From Holothuria scabra (Eukaryota; Echinodermata; Holothuroidea; Aspidochirotida; Holothuriidae), in NCBI GenBank assembly GCA_037179385.1, contig CM074184.1, positions 13,410,001 to 13,474,000 on the forward strand: 64,000 bases of DNA. The letters are read 5' to 3'. The position numbers and the translations under genes are program-made. Shown piece by piece: positions 40,709 to 53,640 of this stretch. Numbering within the stretch: position 1 is the first letter of the stretch; the number at the start of each line of letters is the position of its first letter. The notes beneath the pieces were generated by a model. It did not search any database, was not told the origin of the DNA, and saw only the letters and a list, made by a program, of their open reading frames with translations.

Positions 40709-43700
40709 TTTCGTTAGTGTGCTCGCGTATTAGACAAGTCACAACTTACCCAATGGCTTGAAATTCAATTTAATTGCTAAATTTGGGTTCTTGTGGCAGT
40801 ACTTATAAAAGTTAGGGAGTACAAGATGACGGAGAGCGTCCCGAAGTATAATTAATCAAGTGATCAGTCTAACTGAGAGCACATGGCCCGTTTCCATTGT
40901 TCCCTCACTCCTCCGTAAGATCTTCTAAACTTGGCCAAGTCTTCTCCTACAGTCCTATGTATTCATTGCCGTCTCAATGTGTACGCCAGAATCCTAGCAA
41001 AATATCAACAAGAGGGAACATATGTTTCTAAAAAGGATGGGAATTTTTGTTAATTTAATATGAAAGTTGACTGGCTGAAGTGCCTCTGATGCTAAAATGT
41101 AGGTCAATTAAAGCAATTTTGAAAAAATTTATTGGATTCCAGTTTTTCACTTTGAAAGAAATTTCCATAGTGAGACAAGTTTAATTTAATTTCTTTATAT
41201 ATTTATGCAGGGTAAAATTAAAGCCATATTCAACTTTATGTTAGACTAGAGTCATCAAGTAAAGAATGAAAATCAAGGACTTAATATAGACCACAAAAGA
41301 AAACCCCTTGACGATGCAATCCAATCAACTTTAAGCCTTTCCCTAGCTTTAGTTGTAAGTAGATCTCTAAAATATTTTTTCTTTAACATTTTATTAGTCT
41401 TACAATTTCGATTGTGACTGCTGCACACGAAGAGTGCCAAAATTGAAGATATTTATCCTGATAAAAGGCTCGAAAAGGTAGTAAAAGCAAATGAACAACG
41501 AGAAGGTCAAGCCACTGATAGGAATGCAGCAACCCGCAGCCATCCAGAAGCTACGGGTTGCTAACAATCGCAGAACGCAAAGTTTAAGCGAGAAAATTTG
41601 TGGTTCTTTTGAAAGAAAAATCTTTCCAAAGGAAAGGTTGGAAAATTTGGGTTTATGAAAAAGTTATCTTTTTTTTATCGGAGCTCAGTCGTTCCTAACC
41701 CTGAAAGTTGTCTTGAATCCCTGGTGCAGACGCAAACCCTTTTACATTGCTCATGTCCTGAACTGGCATTGCATGCAAGGTCATAATATGTAACAAGAAC
41801 GCTCCCTGTGAATTTTTTATTATGTGACCGTAAGATACACCTTTTGGATTTAATGACAAAGGCAAAAGGTGTAAAGGTGCGTAAGCCCCGCCTCCCACTA
41901 CCATGGACTCAGTATGGAGACACTTAACGTTTCATACGAAAGATGATGTTGCATTTGTGTCATGAATCTTCCTCAAAGTAACAAAAAGAGAGCGGAACTT
42001 CTTATCGATTCCACGCCCAAACCCATGATACAAACGTACTTCTTATTGTGAAACTATTCGGCCATATAACCAACATATCTAAACTGGTGTAAACCTGTAA
42101 TGAAATTGTAACTGAAGATGAATGCGCGTAAAGCGGGAGAAATTTTTTGTATTTCTGTTTTGTAAGTTTTTAAAAATCATTTTATATGCGTTATCAAAAT
42201 ATTTTTCCACAGTTCACCCCAGATAGATGTACCGACAAAATCAGCCAATGTACCGACAAAACATTCCAAAAGTTTAAGTGGGGCCCCTACCCCCAGCCTC
42301 CCGTACTTTACGCTAGTGGGCCTAACCCATAAATCTAACGTTCTGCGGTATCTTAACACCATAATTAATTCGACGTATAATGTCACCTAGAACTTTATTG
42401 CTATCGTACACGGCAAATGTCCTGGCCACAGTGCAGAGTATCATTGCCAGTAGCCTTGTGTTTGATTGTATTTAACTGTTCTTTCATGGATTTTGCTAGA
42501 ATTGGGTAGACGTACGTGTTGGCGAAGAAAGTATCTTTATGATGCAATAATTTTTGTCAATATTAGTTGGTTATTCCAGAGTCCACGGGTCATGGAGCCC
42601 GGACCCTTTTTACTCTTGGCCACCAAAAGTTTTGTTATGCCAATTTACATGTGTGTTATGAGGGCGGTTATCCTTAAAAGTCAAGTGTGCCTTTTCATTC
42701 AACCAAATAGCCGGCACGCTACCTCAAAGGTGCCTTATACCCGGCTTCGCACACCAATCTCTTTTGTGGCCACTTTGAGGTGTCCGTGAACGCGATGTGA
42801 GTTCTAAAGTCAAAGTAACCTCGACATGGAACCGGATCTCACAGGTTCCCACGATTTAAGCAAGATTTAACAGGTGTTGATTCCTTTAATGGGCCCATTT
42901 TACACGGATACTCCAAGGAATACCCAATGAGTTTTTGGACTTGTTCAAAACCTGAAACCTGGGCACTTCGGAATTTAATTTGCCGACATGGAAACGTTTT
43001 CAATATGGCCCTGTGGAAGTACCCTGCTATACTGTTCTCTAGATTGGGCCGAAGTTATGTCACATTCATGGGGTAGCCCCGGATTGAATGTTGACCTGTC
43101 TTACGTGCGTTCGTCCAGATTTCATGATTACAAAAACAAAAACAAAAACAAAAAAAACGGAAGAAGAACGTACACCACGGATACTGTTGCAAAAGATTTA
43201 TTTCCGAAGTTAGCTCGTCCTGGTATCGGATTGGTGTTAGGGGGGTATAAGAATCTGAATGGTAAACTTGAAGTTACCATGTAATATACATTTTTTCAAA
43301 GCCCCACTGGAGTACCTTTATCCCTATAAAGGTACTCTAAGCCACACGGGCTTACAGCGCCATCACTTCATCGTCGCTGGTTAATTTCGGACAACCTTAG
43401 TCTGAGATAAATTCTATGTGAAAAAATTCAACCTTGAAGGCTTGACAACCAAGACTTACAGGGTCTTGAATCATGGAGTGGGAGAGTGTTCTATTCCAGC
43501 TGGCGTCAACCAGTGTGAATTACATTCACATTGAGGATTTGCCCCTGGTGTCTGGCTTCCCTCGACTTGGCTTTATGCTTGCCACTAAATCGGTTGCCAA
43601 GCCGACGAAGTCAGTTGTCTGTCGGTCTGAAGTCCGTCGCCTTTGAGATTGCAAAAACAATGAAGAGGTGAAGCACACTCCCCTTCCCTCATACCCCCTT

Positions 43701-43790
43701 CATACCTCTCCCTAGACGGGCAATCACCTTTCCGACCCCCTCTGAAAAAATCCTAGCGGGATCCGCCCCAGCTTCAGGAGAGGGTCTTAT
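40709..43790. other. Unassigned intergenic sequence
   Basis: No gene recognised; open frames up to about 107 codons lack family motifs. A short (AAAAAC)n run is at 43133-43156. Confidence 0.35.
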
Positions 43791-43816
43791 GTGAATACGT
43801 ATAAAAAACTGTGTTT

Positions 43817-43880
43817 AGTTAGATGGAGTTTTGCGGCCCAGTTTCAAACCAATTGGTTAAAGTCGAGCCGACCACGGCCC
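43817..43880 (-). repeat. SINE tail fragment
   Basis: GGCCCAGTTTCAAACCAATT and AAGTCGAGCCGACCACGGCC match the tail side of the SINE copies at 26120 and 4500-4550. Confidence 0.55.
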
Positions 43881-44921
43881 CTGCATGGTCCGTCGTTCAG
43901 TTTTGCACTAAATGCGCTGACAGGTAGCCTGCCGTTCTTTCCCCTTGCCGGTTTGTTCGATCCGGTCGTTTTTCCCCCTTACCAGTTCACTCAAGAGTGG
44001 AGGTCTTTTCACCCCAAAGCAGTGTGTCTTTGAAATAAAGTGACGGCAGTTGTGATACTTGTCATCATCAGTTTTTGCGGTACTGAAACAACATTATAAT
44101 AGTAAACTGTACTTGGTGAAATTCTGACGAAAATTAAACACAATCTGCATGCTTATATTGCAATCGGCAATACCAACAACCAAGGGTATCGAGCTGACCT
44201 TGTATTATCAGTTTTGCACCTCCAGCTATTAGATAGTTTATTTTGCCTAATTTTCGTTTTTGCACCATTTATCGAAAAGTACTTTTAATTCTTAAAAATT
44301 AATACACTGACTGAGTACGATTCAAGTTTTTACTGCTTGTTTTCATTACTCTTTGCTCTGTTAGAAAATACATGAACGAGGTAATGAAAACAATGAAAAA
44401 CATTAGTCACTCAGCTAAAAGCAACATTCAAAATAACAGTTTATGAACTTATGACTATAACTAATACAAATAAACAATTTATTTACCATTCGTCTAAAAT
44501 AAACAGTCCTTATTTCATCCTAAAAGAAAATGAAATGAGAATTTCAATTAACATCGTTTGATCGATAAAAATCACTTTTTAAACTGAAAATTGAGAACAG
44601 ATTTTGGGGCAAACTGTTCAGCACTTAGGGCCAAACTGACAGGCCTTTGGGCGAATTGCATGGTCAATCTCGAGGGGAACTGATATATTATAGGGCGAAC
44701 AATACTTTATCAAGTTGAAATAACTAACTTCCTATTTTCTGTCCCGATTATTTAAATGGAAACGCTATTTTTCTTTACAAAAAAAAACTTGGAATTGTTT
44801 AATTTCAGACGGGTTTTGTGCGATGTTTGGAACAGATAAGGTAATAAATGTCGTCAAAACAAGGAGTGAGTGCCGGTATTACCGTCTTTTGGACAACTTG
44901 CTTAAGCAGATTCAACCAGTC

Positions 44922-45025
44922 TTGTAGCCGAGACCAGCATATCCGAGACCGAGACGAAGACCGAGACTAGGGGCAGAATTCGAGACCGAGACCGATACCA
45001 ACAAAGTCCGAGACCGAGACCGAAT
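44922..45025. repeat. CCGAGA hexamer repeat
   Basis: Degenerate tandem CCGAGA units (CGAGACCGAGACCGATACC), giving an Arg-Ser repeat on the minus strand in one frame; judged non-coding. Confidence 0.75.
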
Positions 45026-45229
45026 GTACATATTGCATACGAAAACGGAATGTCTAAAATTTGGAATCCTTTTTTACCGAACTTTATTACCTTATGCTCT
45101 AAAAATGACATATAGCGCCAAAACTGCATCGTCATTGATTTGTACAAGTTTTATTTTATCCTATGCATGACCGTACGGGACGTGTGCCCGGAACCGCAGC
45201 CCCCCCCCCCAATTGGCCAGAATCTGGCA

Positions 45230-45520
45230 GAATCGGACAGACGTCGGTTCCTCAGTCGGGCAGAGATTATGCCCTGTTTGGGGATCCGGAATCGGGCAAA
45301 AAGTCACCCCCCCCCACCCCGAGAAAAGAATCCCATACGGCCATGAGCATATACCAAACATAAACTTCATGGCTAGACCTAATCCAAGTATTTTTCACAT
45401 GTCCCCCACGTGGCCATACAGAACTCTTTCTCTCAGGGGATGGTGACTTTTCGCCAGACTCTAGATGCCCAACCAGAGCATGATATCTGCCCAACTGAGG
45501 CATGACAGTCTGCCCGATTC
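45230..45520. repeat. Long inverted repeat (foldback), ~120-bp arms, ~48-bp loop
   Basis: The left arm 45230-45350 and right arm about 45399-45520 are imperfect reverse complements. Pairs include GAATCGGACAGAC with GTCTGCCCGATTC, CTCAGTCGGGCAGA with TCTGCCCAACTGAG, AAAAGTCACC with GGTGACTTTT, and CATACGGCCA with TGGCCATACA. No coding homology. Confidence 0.8.
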
Positions 45521-46476
45521 AGCAAGGAAATGTCTATTTGCGGGTGGCAGCCCCATACCTGGCCTATTCTCATCAAATTTGAGTCAGACAGTGCTACCGG
45601 TGTTAAGTGCTGTGAATTTGATGCAGATTGATGTATGGAAGTTTTTCCAACACACAGAAAAATGAATCGCAAGACTCTATATGAGCTAATGTCAAGTTTT
45701 CCGCTGGACCAAAAATGGACATGGCATACTTGCTTCCTCACAGAAAGCCTTCATTGCATTTGAGGAACATGAGTGTTGAAAGAACGCTTGGAGAGAAGCG
45801 TGCTCTATGTGGGACAACTTGAGAAGTTTTGATATAGAACCAGTGGCGTTACCATACTTTTCATTCTAGGGACATTGGGGGACACAACATGAGAAACTTT
45901 GTCCCCTTGAATCCGGGTGTCTTGACTTGACGAATAGCGTCATGACTTGGCCGACATTTTTACGATAGAAAACCGCAAATAACAAATTGACCTTGAGATT
46001 TCTATCAGGTGTTCACGAGCCAAAACAATGACTAGGGTGTACGTCAGTGCTGAAATATCACGAAATAGTACTTGTTTGTATTAACACGTTTTCGTTGATT
46101 TTGGATCATGTACACCCTATTTGATGCTTTTTGTCCCAAATATCAATAATTTGGCAGATTTTTCTAGACATTTTAAATTTCATTCCCGCATTTTTAATTT
46201 CATTTTCGTGCATAACCTTACTAAATCTAAACTGATTTTCATGGTTCGAGATTCATTTGGTGACTAATTTAGCCACCGAATTCGATTCTAGTCACATTAT
46301 ACTTGGAAAGAGCAAATCAATCTTTAAGAATATTCTGAAGATGGATGCCCAGTGTCTTAAGGTTAACCACAAAAAACGTCATTTCACTGCTGGATTCGGA
46401 AATCAAGGTCAAAGTTTAAATGTTCACCGTTCAAGGGGCGGGATTCTCTAATGAAAATTTTGCAGGGGAACTACTA

Positions 46477-46590
46477 GACTAAACCCATGGCCCCAGAGGG
46501 TCCACCGAACGCAAAGCGCGAGGTTCACCGGGTAGGGTCCACGGGCCTTCCTTAGGGGACCAGGCGAAGCCCCCGGAAGCTCCTGGGTTT
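46477..46590. repeat. Second copy of the GCGCGAGG/GGGTCCA repeat
   Basis: AACGCAAAGCGCGAGGTTCA, GGGTAGGGTCCACGG and AGGCGAAGCCCCCGGAAGC relate it to 36540-36680. Confidence 0.55.
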
Positions 46591-47604
46591 TAAGGTGTTT
46601 GTGTGGTATTAATGTCACAGTTTAATGATGGTAATTCTTTCGTCTTTACACTTGTCTAGAAATTACTCTCAGGGCAATTCCAAGTAATATTTAATTGGTA
46701 ACAAATTTTGTGAAATCACTTCCAACAGCGGATCCGGCTGACATTTTGAAGAAGGAGAGCCGAATTAAGAAAGAGAAAGATAAAGCACTTTATGGGCAGT
46801 TAAATGTGATTCTCTTAAGGGAAGATATAGGCCTAATTCTGCCTGAATGGTTATCTGAGGTGTGCGCCACCTTCAATTGGCGTAGTCGGAAGTGTGCAAA
46901 AATTATTGAAAAAAAAACACAACCCCCGAGACATCCGAAAATAGCATATCCCAGATGTTTTTGCGATATTTTCATTTGAAGGACAAGAAATTACTGCCTT
47001 TTCTTGTCAAAAGAATTAAGAATCAAATCTCAAAAAAAATTTGCAGTCACACCCTGACTTCAGAAGACATCGTTTTTTTGAAAATCTCAAATCTCAGTCG
47101 GGGGCGCACACTGGGGCACAAGATTTTCCTAGGGGGGAACGTTCCCCCTGCCCCCTCCCTTGGTGAAGTCACTGTATAGAACTGGTATATGTGTTCATCC
47201 TGTTTTTCAATTTCGCCCGACTTGTTCATACTTCCCGACAGGGAGCATAGAGCGACAAAAATGGCTTCACGAACCACTTTGAAGAATGTTTGGTTCGCCA
47301 ATCAGAAATGAGAACGCTCATCTATACAGTGACGAATATTGCTAAGCATGAACGAGGAGCACAAGTTGAAAAAACTTTCGTTTTTGGTCAAAACAACGTA
47401 CTTTTTCGTTGAATTAGATCCTATCGAATACGTTTAGCATATAAAGTGATGATTGCATACGTTCCATACCTGTCTGAATGCCTCGTTTCAGCATTATCTT
47501 CAATTACTTTGAGAATATTCTGGATAGAACTTTTCGAAACTAGCAAGAGTGGTAGGCATTGGTATACCTGTATGTATAAATACTGTTCTGGATGCTGAGG
47601 ATGC

Positions 47605-48065
47605 TGGATACGTGAGGTTGGTCACGTATTGTCCTTCAGTGGACGTAATAGCTCCTAATTGCCAAAGGGTCGGAGGACTTAAGAAAAAGGACGTAATACT
47701 GAGCTTCTTCGGGAAGCAGTGAAAGTTTTGGTTTCACCGAACGGCCCTTAATTTGCCAGAGGGTCGGGCGGACTTTAGAAAAAGATCATGTGCTACTTTG
47801 TTAGAGATGTCCAGATAGTCCCTACATCTTTCACGAAAGATAGCTTCTCGGCCATTTAGCTAAGATCATGTGTAGTATCTCAGGCTGTTCTTTTGATCCA
47901 GTCTAGAATGGGGCCATACATGATGACGGACCAATGATGTAAATGGTCTGAGGGCCGTGGGGTTGGTCACGCATTGTCCTTCAGTGGACGACATAGCGTC
48001 TTTGGGAAGCCTGTGAAAGTTTTGGTTTCACCGAACGGCCCTTCGCCAGTGGGTCGGGACATGAG
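47605..48065 (+). mobile_element. Two copies of a LINE 3'-UTR-like unit
   Basis: Units at about 47610-47775 and 47925-48060 share GTTGGTCACG, TTGTCCTTCAGTGGACG, GTTTTGGTTTCACCGAACGG and CCAGNGGGTCGG. The same unit follows reverse transcriptase-like sequence at 63540-63690, so it is probably the 3' UTR of that LINE family. Confidence 0.6.
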
Positions 48066-48489
48066 AGGTTGATCCCACAGAACACACAGTCGCACAGTCT
48101 AAATATCTAGTCATAAATCTGATTCAACAGGTACACATTTATTTTGATTTTTTGTTTACTTTTCCCCTTACATTTAAAATGTCCTTTAAACTCGAACTTG
48201 ACAAAATTTACCTCAAGAAAGGTCTAAATTTTCCATAGAATATGCATTTATGAATAAAATTATTGCTTAACGCATCGTTTTGAAGAAAATACTGTACCAA
48301 AATATACCCAGGACATGCAACATTGAGAAGTCCATAAAATAAACTGGCAGTGATCGAAGGACAAATCTCTCAATTTATTGACAGACTTTCCCAATTCATT
48401 GCGAACTCTAACGACCGCCAGTTCTGTGGAATCATCTTGGCATGGAGGACTTTAGAAAAAAGATCATTTGTATTATCTGTTCTTTTCAA

Positions 48490-49290
48490 TCTAGAATGCC
48501 AGTGGAGTCATATGCATGATACATGCATAAAGTTCCATTATATTCCATTGATAAAGTTCCATTGGGTAGGCTAATGGTTAAACTGCGTAGGTTAGGGGTT
48601 CAGGGCAATTGTATTGATTGGATAAATTCGTGGCTTCATGATAGATCTCAGAGAGTTGCTGTCAATGGTAACTTCTCTTCTTGGGAAGAAGTCACAAGAG
48701 GAGTACCACCGGGGTTTGTCCTTTGCCCACTTCTTTTCTCAATTTTCATCATTTCTCTTACATCTTGTATACGTAAGTTTGAAGATGATACTAGCTTATA
48801 GGAAGATTAGCATTTCGGATGATGCCTAATTACTGCTGCAGAAAGATCTGGATAGGTTATTCTCTTGGTCTCAGACTTGGCAAATGTCTTTAATTTAATG
48901 CGGATAAGGTGTATTAGGTCCTTCATTTTGGTCTTAAAAGTTTTAGCTATTATTATAACATGAATGGTATTTTAAGCTATGTCACCTTCGAGAAAGATCT
49001 GGGTGTTGTAATTAATGGGGATTTAAAGTCATCAGGTCAGCGTACAGCCACTGAGTGCACAATAGAGTGCTTGGATTGTTCAAGAGCAATTTCATCAGTT
49101 TTAGTAAGGATATTGTTCTTAATTTGTATAAGCAGTTGGTAAGTCCCCGTCTTGACTATGCCGCTCAGGCTTGGAGCCCCTTCTGCGAAAAGGACAAGTT
49201 TCTTTTAGAGCAAGTTCAGATGAGAGCCACTCGCCTTATACCTGAGGTGATAAATTCACCTTATCATGCTAGGCTTAACCCATTAGCCTA
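48490..49290 (+). mobile_element. Degraded CR1-like LINE reverse transcriptase fragment
   Basis: Three frames together give GNCIDWINSWLHDRSQRV, GVPPGFVLCPLLF (from GVPQGSVLGPLLF), FEDDTSL (catalytic box with A changed to E), WSQTWQMS, EKDLGVVINGDLKSS, then HNRVLGLFKSNF, LYKQLVSPRLDYAAQAWSPF and EQVQMRATRLIPEV. At least two frameshifts and a stop make it inactive. It breaks off before the expected PTLEYRR block. Confidence 0.88.
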
Positions 49291-49594
49291 CAGCACACTC
49301 ACTTCACACTAAGTCTATGGGAACCTATTTTCTGTACTGTATGTGCCTAACGTAACTAAACGTTACCACCAAACGTTACCAAATTGTCAAAATTATCAAA
49401 AATTTCGACAAAACAATCTGTAAAAACTCACCCAGAACATCCCAGAAGTACTACCTAGCCACGTTTTGTTCCAAACAGGTTCACAAACCCCGTTTGGAAT
49501 GGCTTTTTACCCCATTTGTAGCTCATCTTATGAAGATGATCTTGTCACCACGCTGTTTCATATGATTGTCATACATGTGGATTAACCATGGCTG

Positions 49595-49669
49595 ACCTTA
49601 AATCGACGGTACTTCGATCCTGACGTCACTTACGTCACAGTTCACCAAAAGGCACTTGACCGCGGGAAA
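49595..49669 (+). promoter_or_regulatory. CRE plus E2F-like module, left copy
   Basis: A 34-bp core (49595-49628) ending in the perfect CRE palindrome TGACGTCA is followed 32 bp later by CCGCGGGAAA (49660-49669), an E2F-like site. The core recurs exactly, inverted, at 59785-59818 with the same E2F-like site at nearly equal spacing. Whether it drives transcription is unknown. Confidence 0.5.
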
Positions 49670-50130
49670 CATCATTCAAAACAACAACAACAACAGCAAA
49701 GTGCTGAGTAGAATCGTGTACAGTCTAGTTAGCCAGTAGTGCAGAACGATGCAGTCCTGATATTGGGCATATGGCTTTGAACTTTGAAGAATTTTGAAAA
49801 CAGCCCAGCCTGAAATTAAGAACAGTTTTGACAGGTCCAAGGAACGCCAGATTACTGTCGACAGGCTATCTATATATGCAATGAATCGTAAAAAAGCACC
49901 CAAGAAACTGTGCATGAATAATCACATGTCCGGATTGCGCGAAAATGGAGGAGTAGGGTAGATGCTAACGTTAGTGCTACCCACTGCCACAGTACTATTG
50001 CTAGGCCTACCTTAGGCTAACTAACGCAAAAAACAGGGACGAAAGTTCTAAGCACCTGTAGACTTATGTGACGTTGCAAGCCTGTCTGCATGGGGCTTGG
50101 TGTCCCAATCAACTTAATAAAATACTTGTA

Positions 50131-53100
50131 ACAGAATGAAGTACCAAGCTTGATGCTTGGGATCTCAGTCCAGCTGTTTAAGAATGAAGTAGGTCTACAA
50201 GCACAAGTACATGTTATGGAATGAAGTACCAAGCATCAGGCTTGGTATCTCAGTCCATTTAATGTAAAACATGTTATGGAATGAAATACCAATCTTGAGG
50301 CTTGGTATCTCAGTCCATTTAATGTAATACATGTTATGGAATGAAGTACCAAGCATGAGGCTTGGTATCTCAGTCCATTTCATGAAAAACATGTTATGGA
50401 ATGAAGTACCAAGCATGAGGCTTGGTATCTCAGTCCATTTAATGTAATACATGTTATGGAATGAAGTACCAAGCATGAGGCTTGGTATCTCAGTCCATTT
50501 AATGTAATGCATGTTATGGAATGAAATACCAATCTTGAGGCTTGGTATCTCAGTCCATTTAATGTAATACATGTTATGGAATGAAGTACCAAGCATGAGG
50601 CTTGGTATCTCAGTCCATTTCATGAAAAACATGTTATGGAATGAAGTACCAAGCATGAGGCTTGGTATCTCAGTCCATTTAATGAAATACATGTTATGGA
50701 ATGAAGTACCAATCATGAGGCTTGGTATCTCAGTCCATTTAATGAAATGCATGTTATGGAATGAAGTACCAAGCATGAGGCTTGGTATCTCAGTCCATTT
50801 AATGTAATGCATGTTATGGAATGAAGTACCAAGCATGAGGCTTGGTATCTCAGTCCATTTAATGTAATGCATGTTATGGAATGAAGTACCAAGCATGAGG
50901 CTTGGTATCTCAGTCCATTTAATGTAATGCATGTTATGGAATGAAGTACCAAGCATGAGGCTTGGTATCTCAGTCCATTTAATGAAATACATGTTATGGA
51001 ATATAGTACCAACCATGAGGCTTGGTATCTCAGTCCATTTAATGTAATACATGTTATGGAATTAAGTACCAAGCATCAGGCTTGGTATCTCAGTCCATTT
51101 CATGAAAAACATGTTATGGAATGAAGTACCAAGCATGAGGCTTGGTATCTCAGTCCATTTAATGAAATACATGTTATGGAATGAAGTACCAAGCATCAGG
51201 CTTGGTATCTCAGTCCATTTAATGTAATGCATGTTATGGAATGAAGTACCAAGCATGAGGCTTGGTATCTCAGTCCATTTAATGAAATACATGTTATGGA
51301 ATATAGTACCAAGCATGAGGCTTGGTATCTCAGTCCATTTAATGTAATGCATGTTATGGAATGAAGTACCAAGCATGAGGCTTGGTATCTCAGTCCATTT
51401 AATGTAATGCATGTTATGGAATGAAGTACCAAGCATGAGGCTTGGTATCTCAGTCCATTTAATGAAATACATGTTATGGAATATAGTACCAACCATGAGG
51501 CTTGGTATCTCAGGCCATTTAATGTAATACATGTTATGGAATGAAATACCAATCTTGAGGCTTGGTATCTCAGTCCATTTAATGTAATACATGTTATGGA
51601 ATGAAGTACCAAGCATGAGGCTTGGTATCTCAGTCCATTTAATGAAATACATGTTATGGAATGAAGTACCAATCATGAGGCTTGGTATCTCAGTCCATTT
51701 AATGAAATGCATGTTATGGAATGAAGTACCAAGCATGAGGCTTGGTATCTCAGTCCATTTAATGTAATGCATGTTATGGAATGAAGTACCAAGCATGAGG
51801 CTTGGTATCTCAGTCCATTTAATGTAATGCATGTTATGGAATGAAGTACCAAGCATGAGGCTTGGTATCTCAGTCCATTTAATGTAATGCATGTTATGGA
51901 ATGAAGTACCAAGCATGAGGCTTGGTATCTCAGTCCATTTAATGAAATACATGTTATGGAATATAGTACCAACCATGAGGCTTGGTATCTCAGTCCATTT
52001 AATGTAATACATGTTATGGAATTAAGTACCAAGCATCAGGCTTGGTATCTCAGTCCATTTCATGAAAAACATGTTATGGAATGAAGTACCAAGCATCAGG
52101 CTTGGTATCTCAGTCCATTTAATGAAATACATGTTATGGAATGAAGTACCAAGCATCAGGCTTGGTATCTCAGTCCATTTAATGTAATGCATGTTATGGA
52201 ATGAAGTACCAAGCATGAGGCTTGGTATCTCAGTCCATTTAATGAAATACATGTTATGGAATATAGTACCAAGCATGAGGCTTGGTATCTCAGTCCATTT
52301 AATGTAATGCATGTTATGGAATGAAGTACCAAGCATGAGGCTTGGTATCTCAGTCCATTTAATGTAATACATGTTATGGAATGAAGTACCAAGCATGAGG
52401 CTTGGTATCTCAGTCCATTTAATGTAATGGATGTTATGGAATGAAGTACCAATCATGAGGCTTGGTATCTCAGTCCATTTAATGAAATGCATGTTATGGA
52501 ATGAAGTACCAAGCATGAGGCTTGGTATCTCAGTCCATTTAATGTAATGCATGTTATGGAATGAAGTACCAAGCATGAGGCTTGGTATCTCAGTCCATTT
52601 AATGTAATGCATGTTATGGAATGAAGTACCAAGCATGAGGCTTGGTATCTCAGTCCATTTAATGTAATGCATGTTATGGAATGAAGTACCAAGCATGAGG
52701 CTTGGTATCTCAGTCCATTTAATGAAATACATGTTATGGAATATAGTACCAACCATGAGGCTTGGTATCTCAGTCCATTTAATGTAATACATGTTATGGA
52801 ATTAAGTACCAAGCATCAGGCTTGGTATCTCAATCCATTTCATGAAAAACATGTTATGGAATGAAGTACCAAGCATCAGGCTTGGTATCTCAGTCCATTT
52901 AATGAAATACATGTTATGGAATGAAGTACCAAGCATCAGGCTTGGTATCTCAGTCCATTTAATGTAATGCATGTTATGGAATGAAGTACCAAGCATGAGG
53001 CTTGGTATCTCAGTCCATTCAATGAAATACATGTTATGGAATATAGTACCAAGCATGAGGCTTGGTAGCTCAGTCCATTTAATGTAATGCATGTTATGGA

Positions 53101-53640
53101 ATGAAGTACCAAGCATGAGGCTTGGTATCTCAGTCCATTTAATGTAATGCATGTTATTGAATGAAGTACCAAGCATGAGGCTTGGTATCTCAGTCCATTT
53201 AATGAAATACATGTTATGGAATATAGTACCAACCATGAGGCTTGGTATCTCAGGCCATTTAATGTAATACATGTTATGGAATGAAATACCAATCTTCAGG
53301 CTTGGTATCTCAGTCCATTTAATGTAATACATGTTATGGAATGAAGTACCAAGCATGAGGCTTGGTATCTCAGTCCATTTCATGAAAAACATGTTATGGA
53401 ATGAAGTACCAAGCATGAGGCTTGGTATCTCAGTCCATTTAATGTAATACATGTTATGGAATGAAATACCAAGCATCAGGCTTGGTATCTCAGTCCATTT
53501 ATATGTATTAAGTTTTTATATAAGACATGTTTTGGAATGAAGTGCTGTACCAAGCATGAGGCTTGGTTCCTCAGTCTTTTCGATATAATATTTCTTTTTA
53601 AAAGAAATTGTTAGCTTGAGGCTTGCTATCTCACTCCATT
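50131..53640. repeat. 60-bp satellite, about 55 monomers, with higher-order repeats
   Basis: From 50221 to about 53500 every 60-bp step restarts the same monomer without a single insertion or deletion. Each has AGTACCAAGCATGAGGCTTG, then GTATCTCAGTCCATTTAATG and a variable TAATGCATGTTATGGA. Degenerate units flank it (50131-50220, 53521-53640). Variant monomers recur in order: the AACCATGAGG type at 51001, 51961 and 52741, and the ATTAAGTACC type at 51061, 52021 and 52801, giving 16- and 13-monomer blocks. Several frames are open but there is no sign of a gene. Confidence 0.97.

Noticed and set aside
44922..45147. Arg-Ser-rich protein segment on the minus strand
   Set aside because: It is the translation of a CCGAGA hexamer repeat with no flanking exon signals.
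48523..49312. Intact reverse transcriptase gene
   Set aside because: The catalytic box reads FEDD and the domain is split over three frames with a stop.
50195..53476. Minus-strand frames of 224-316 codons with a 20-residue repeat, as repetitive protein genes
   Set aside because: They follow automatically from a 60-bp satellite; other frames on both strands are also open, stops occur in recurrent variant monomers, and there is no signal peptide or splice context.
50221..53500. CRISPR-like array
   Set aside because: The whole 60-bp unit is repeated with no unique spacers, and the genome is clearly animal.
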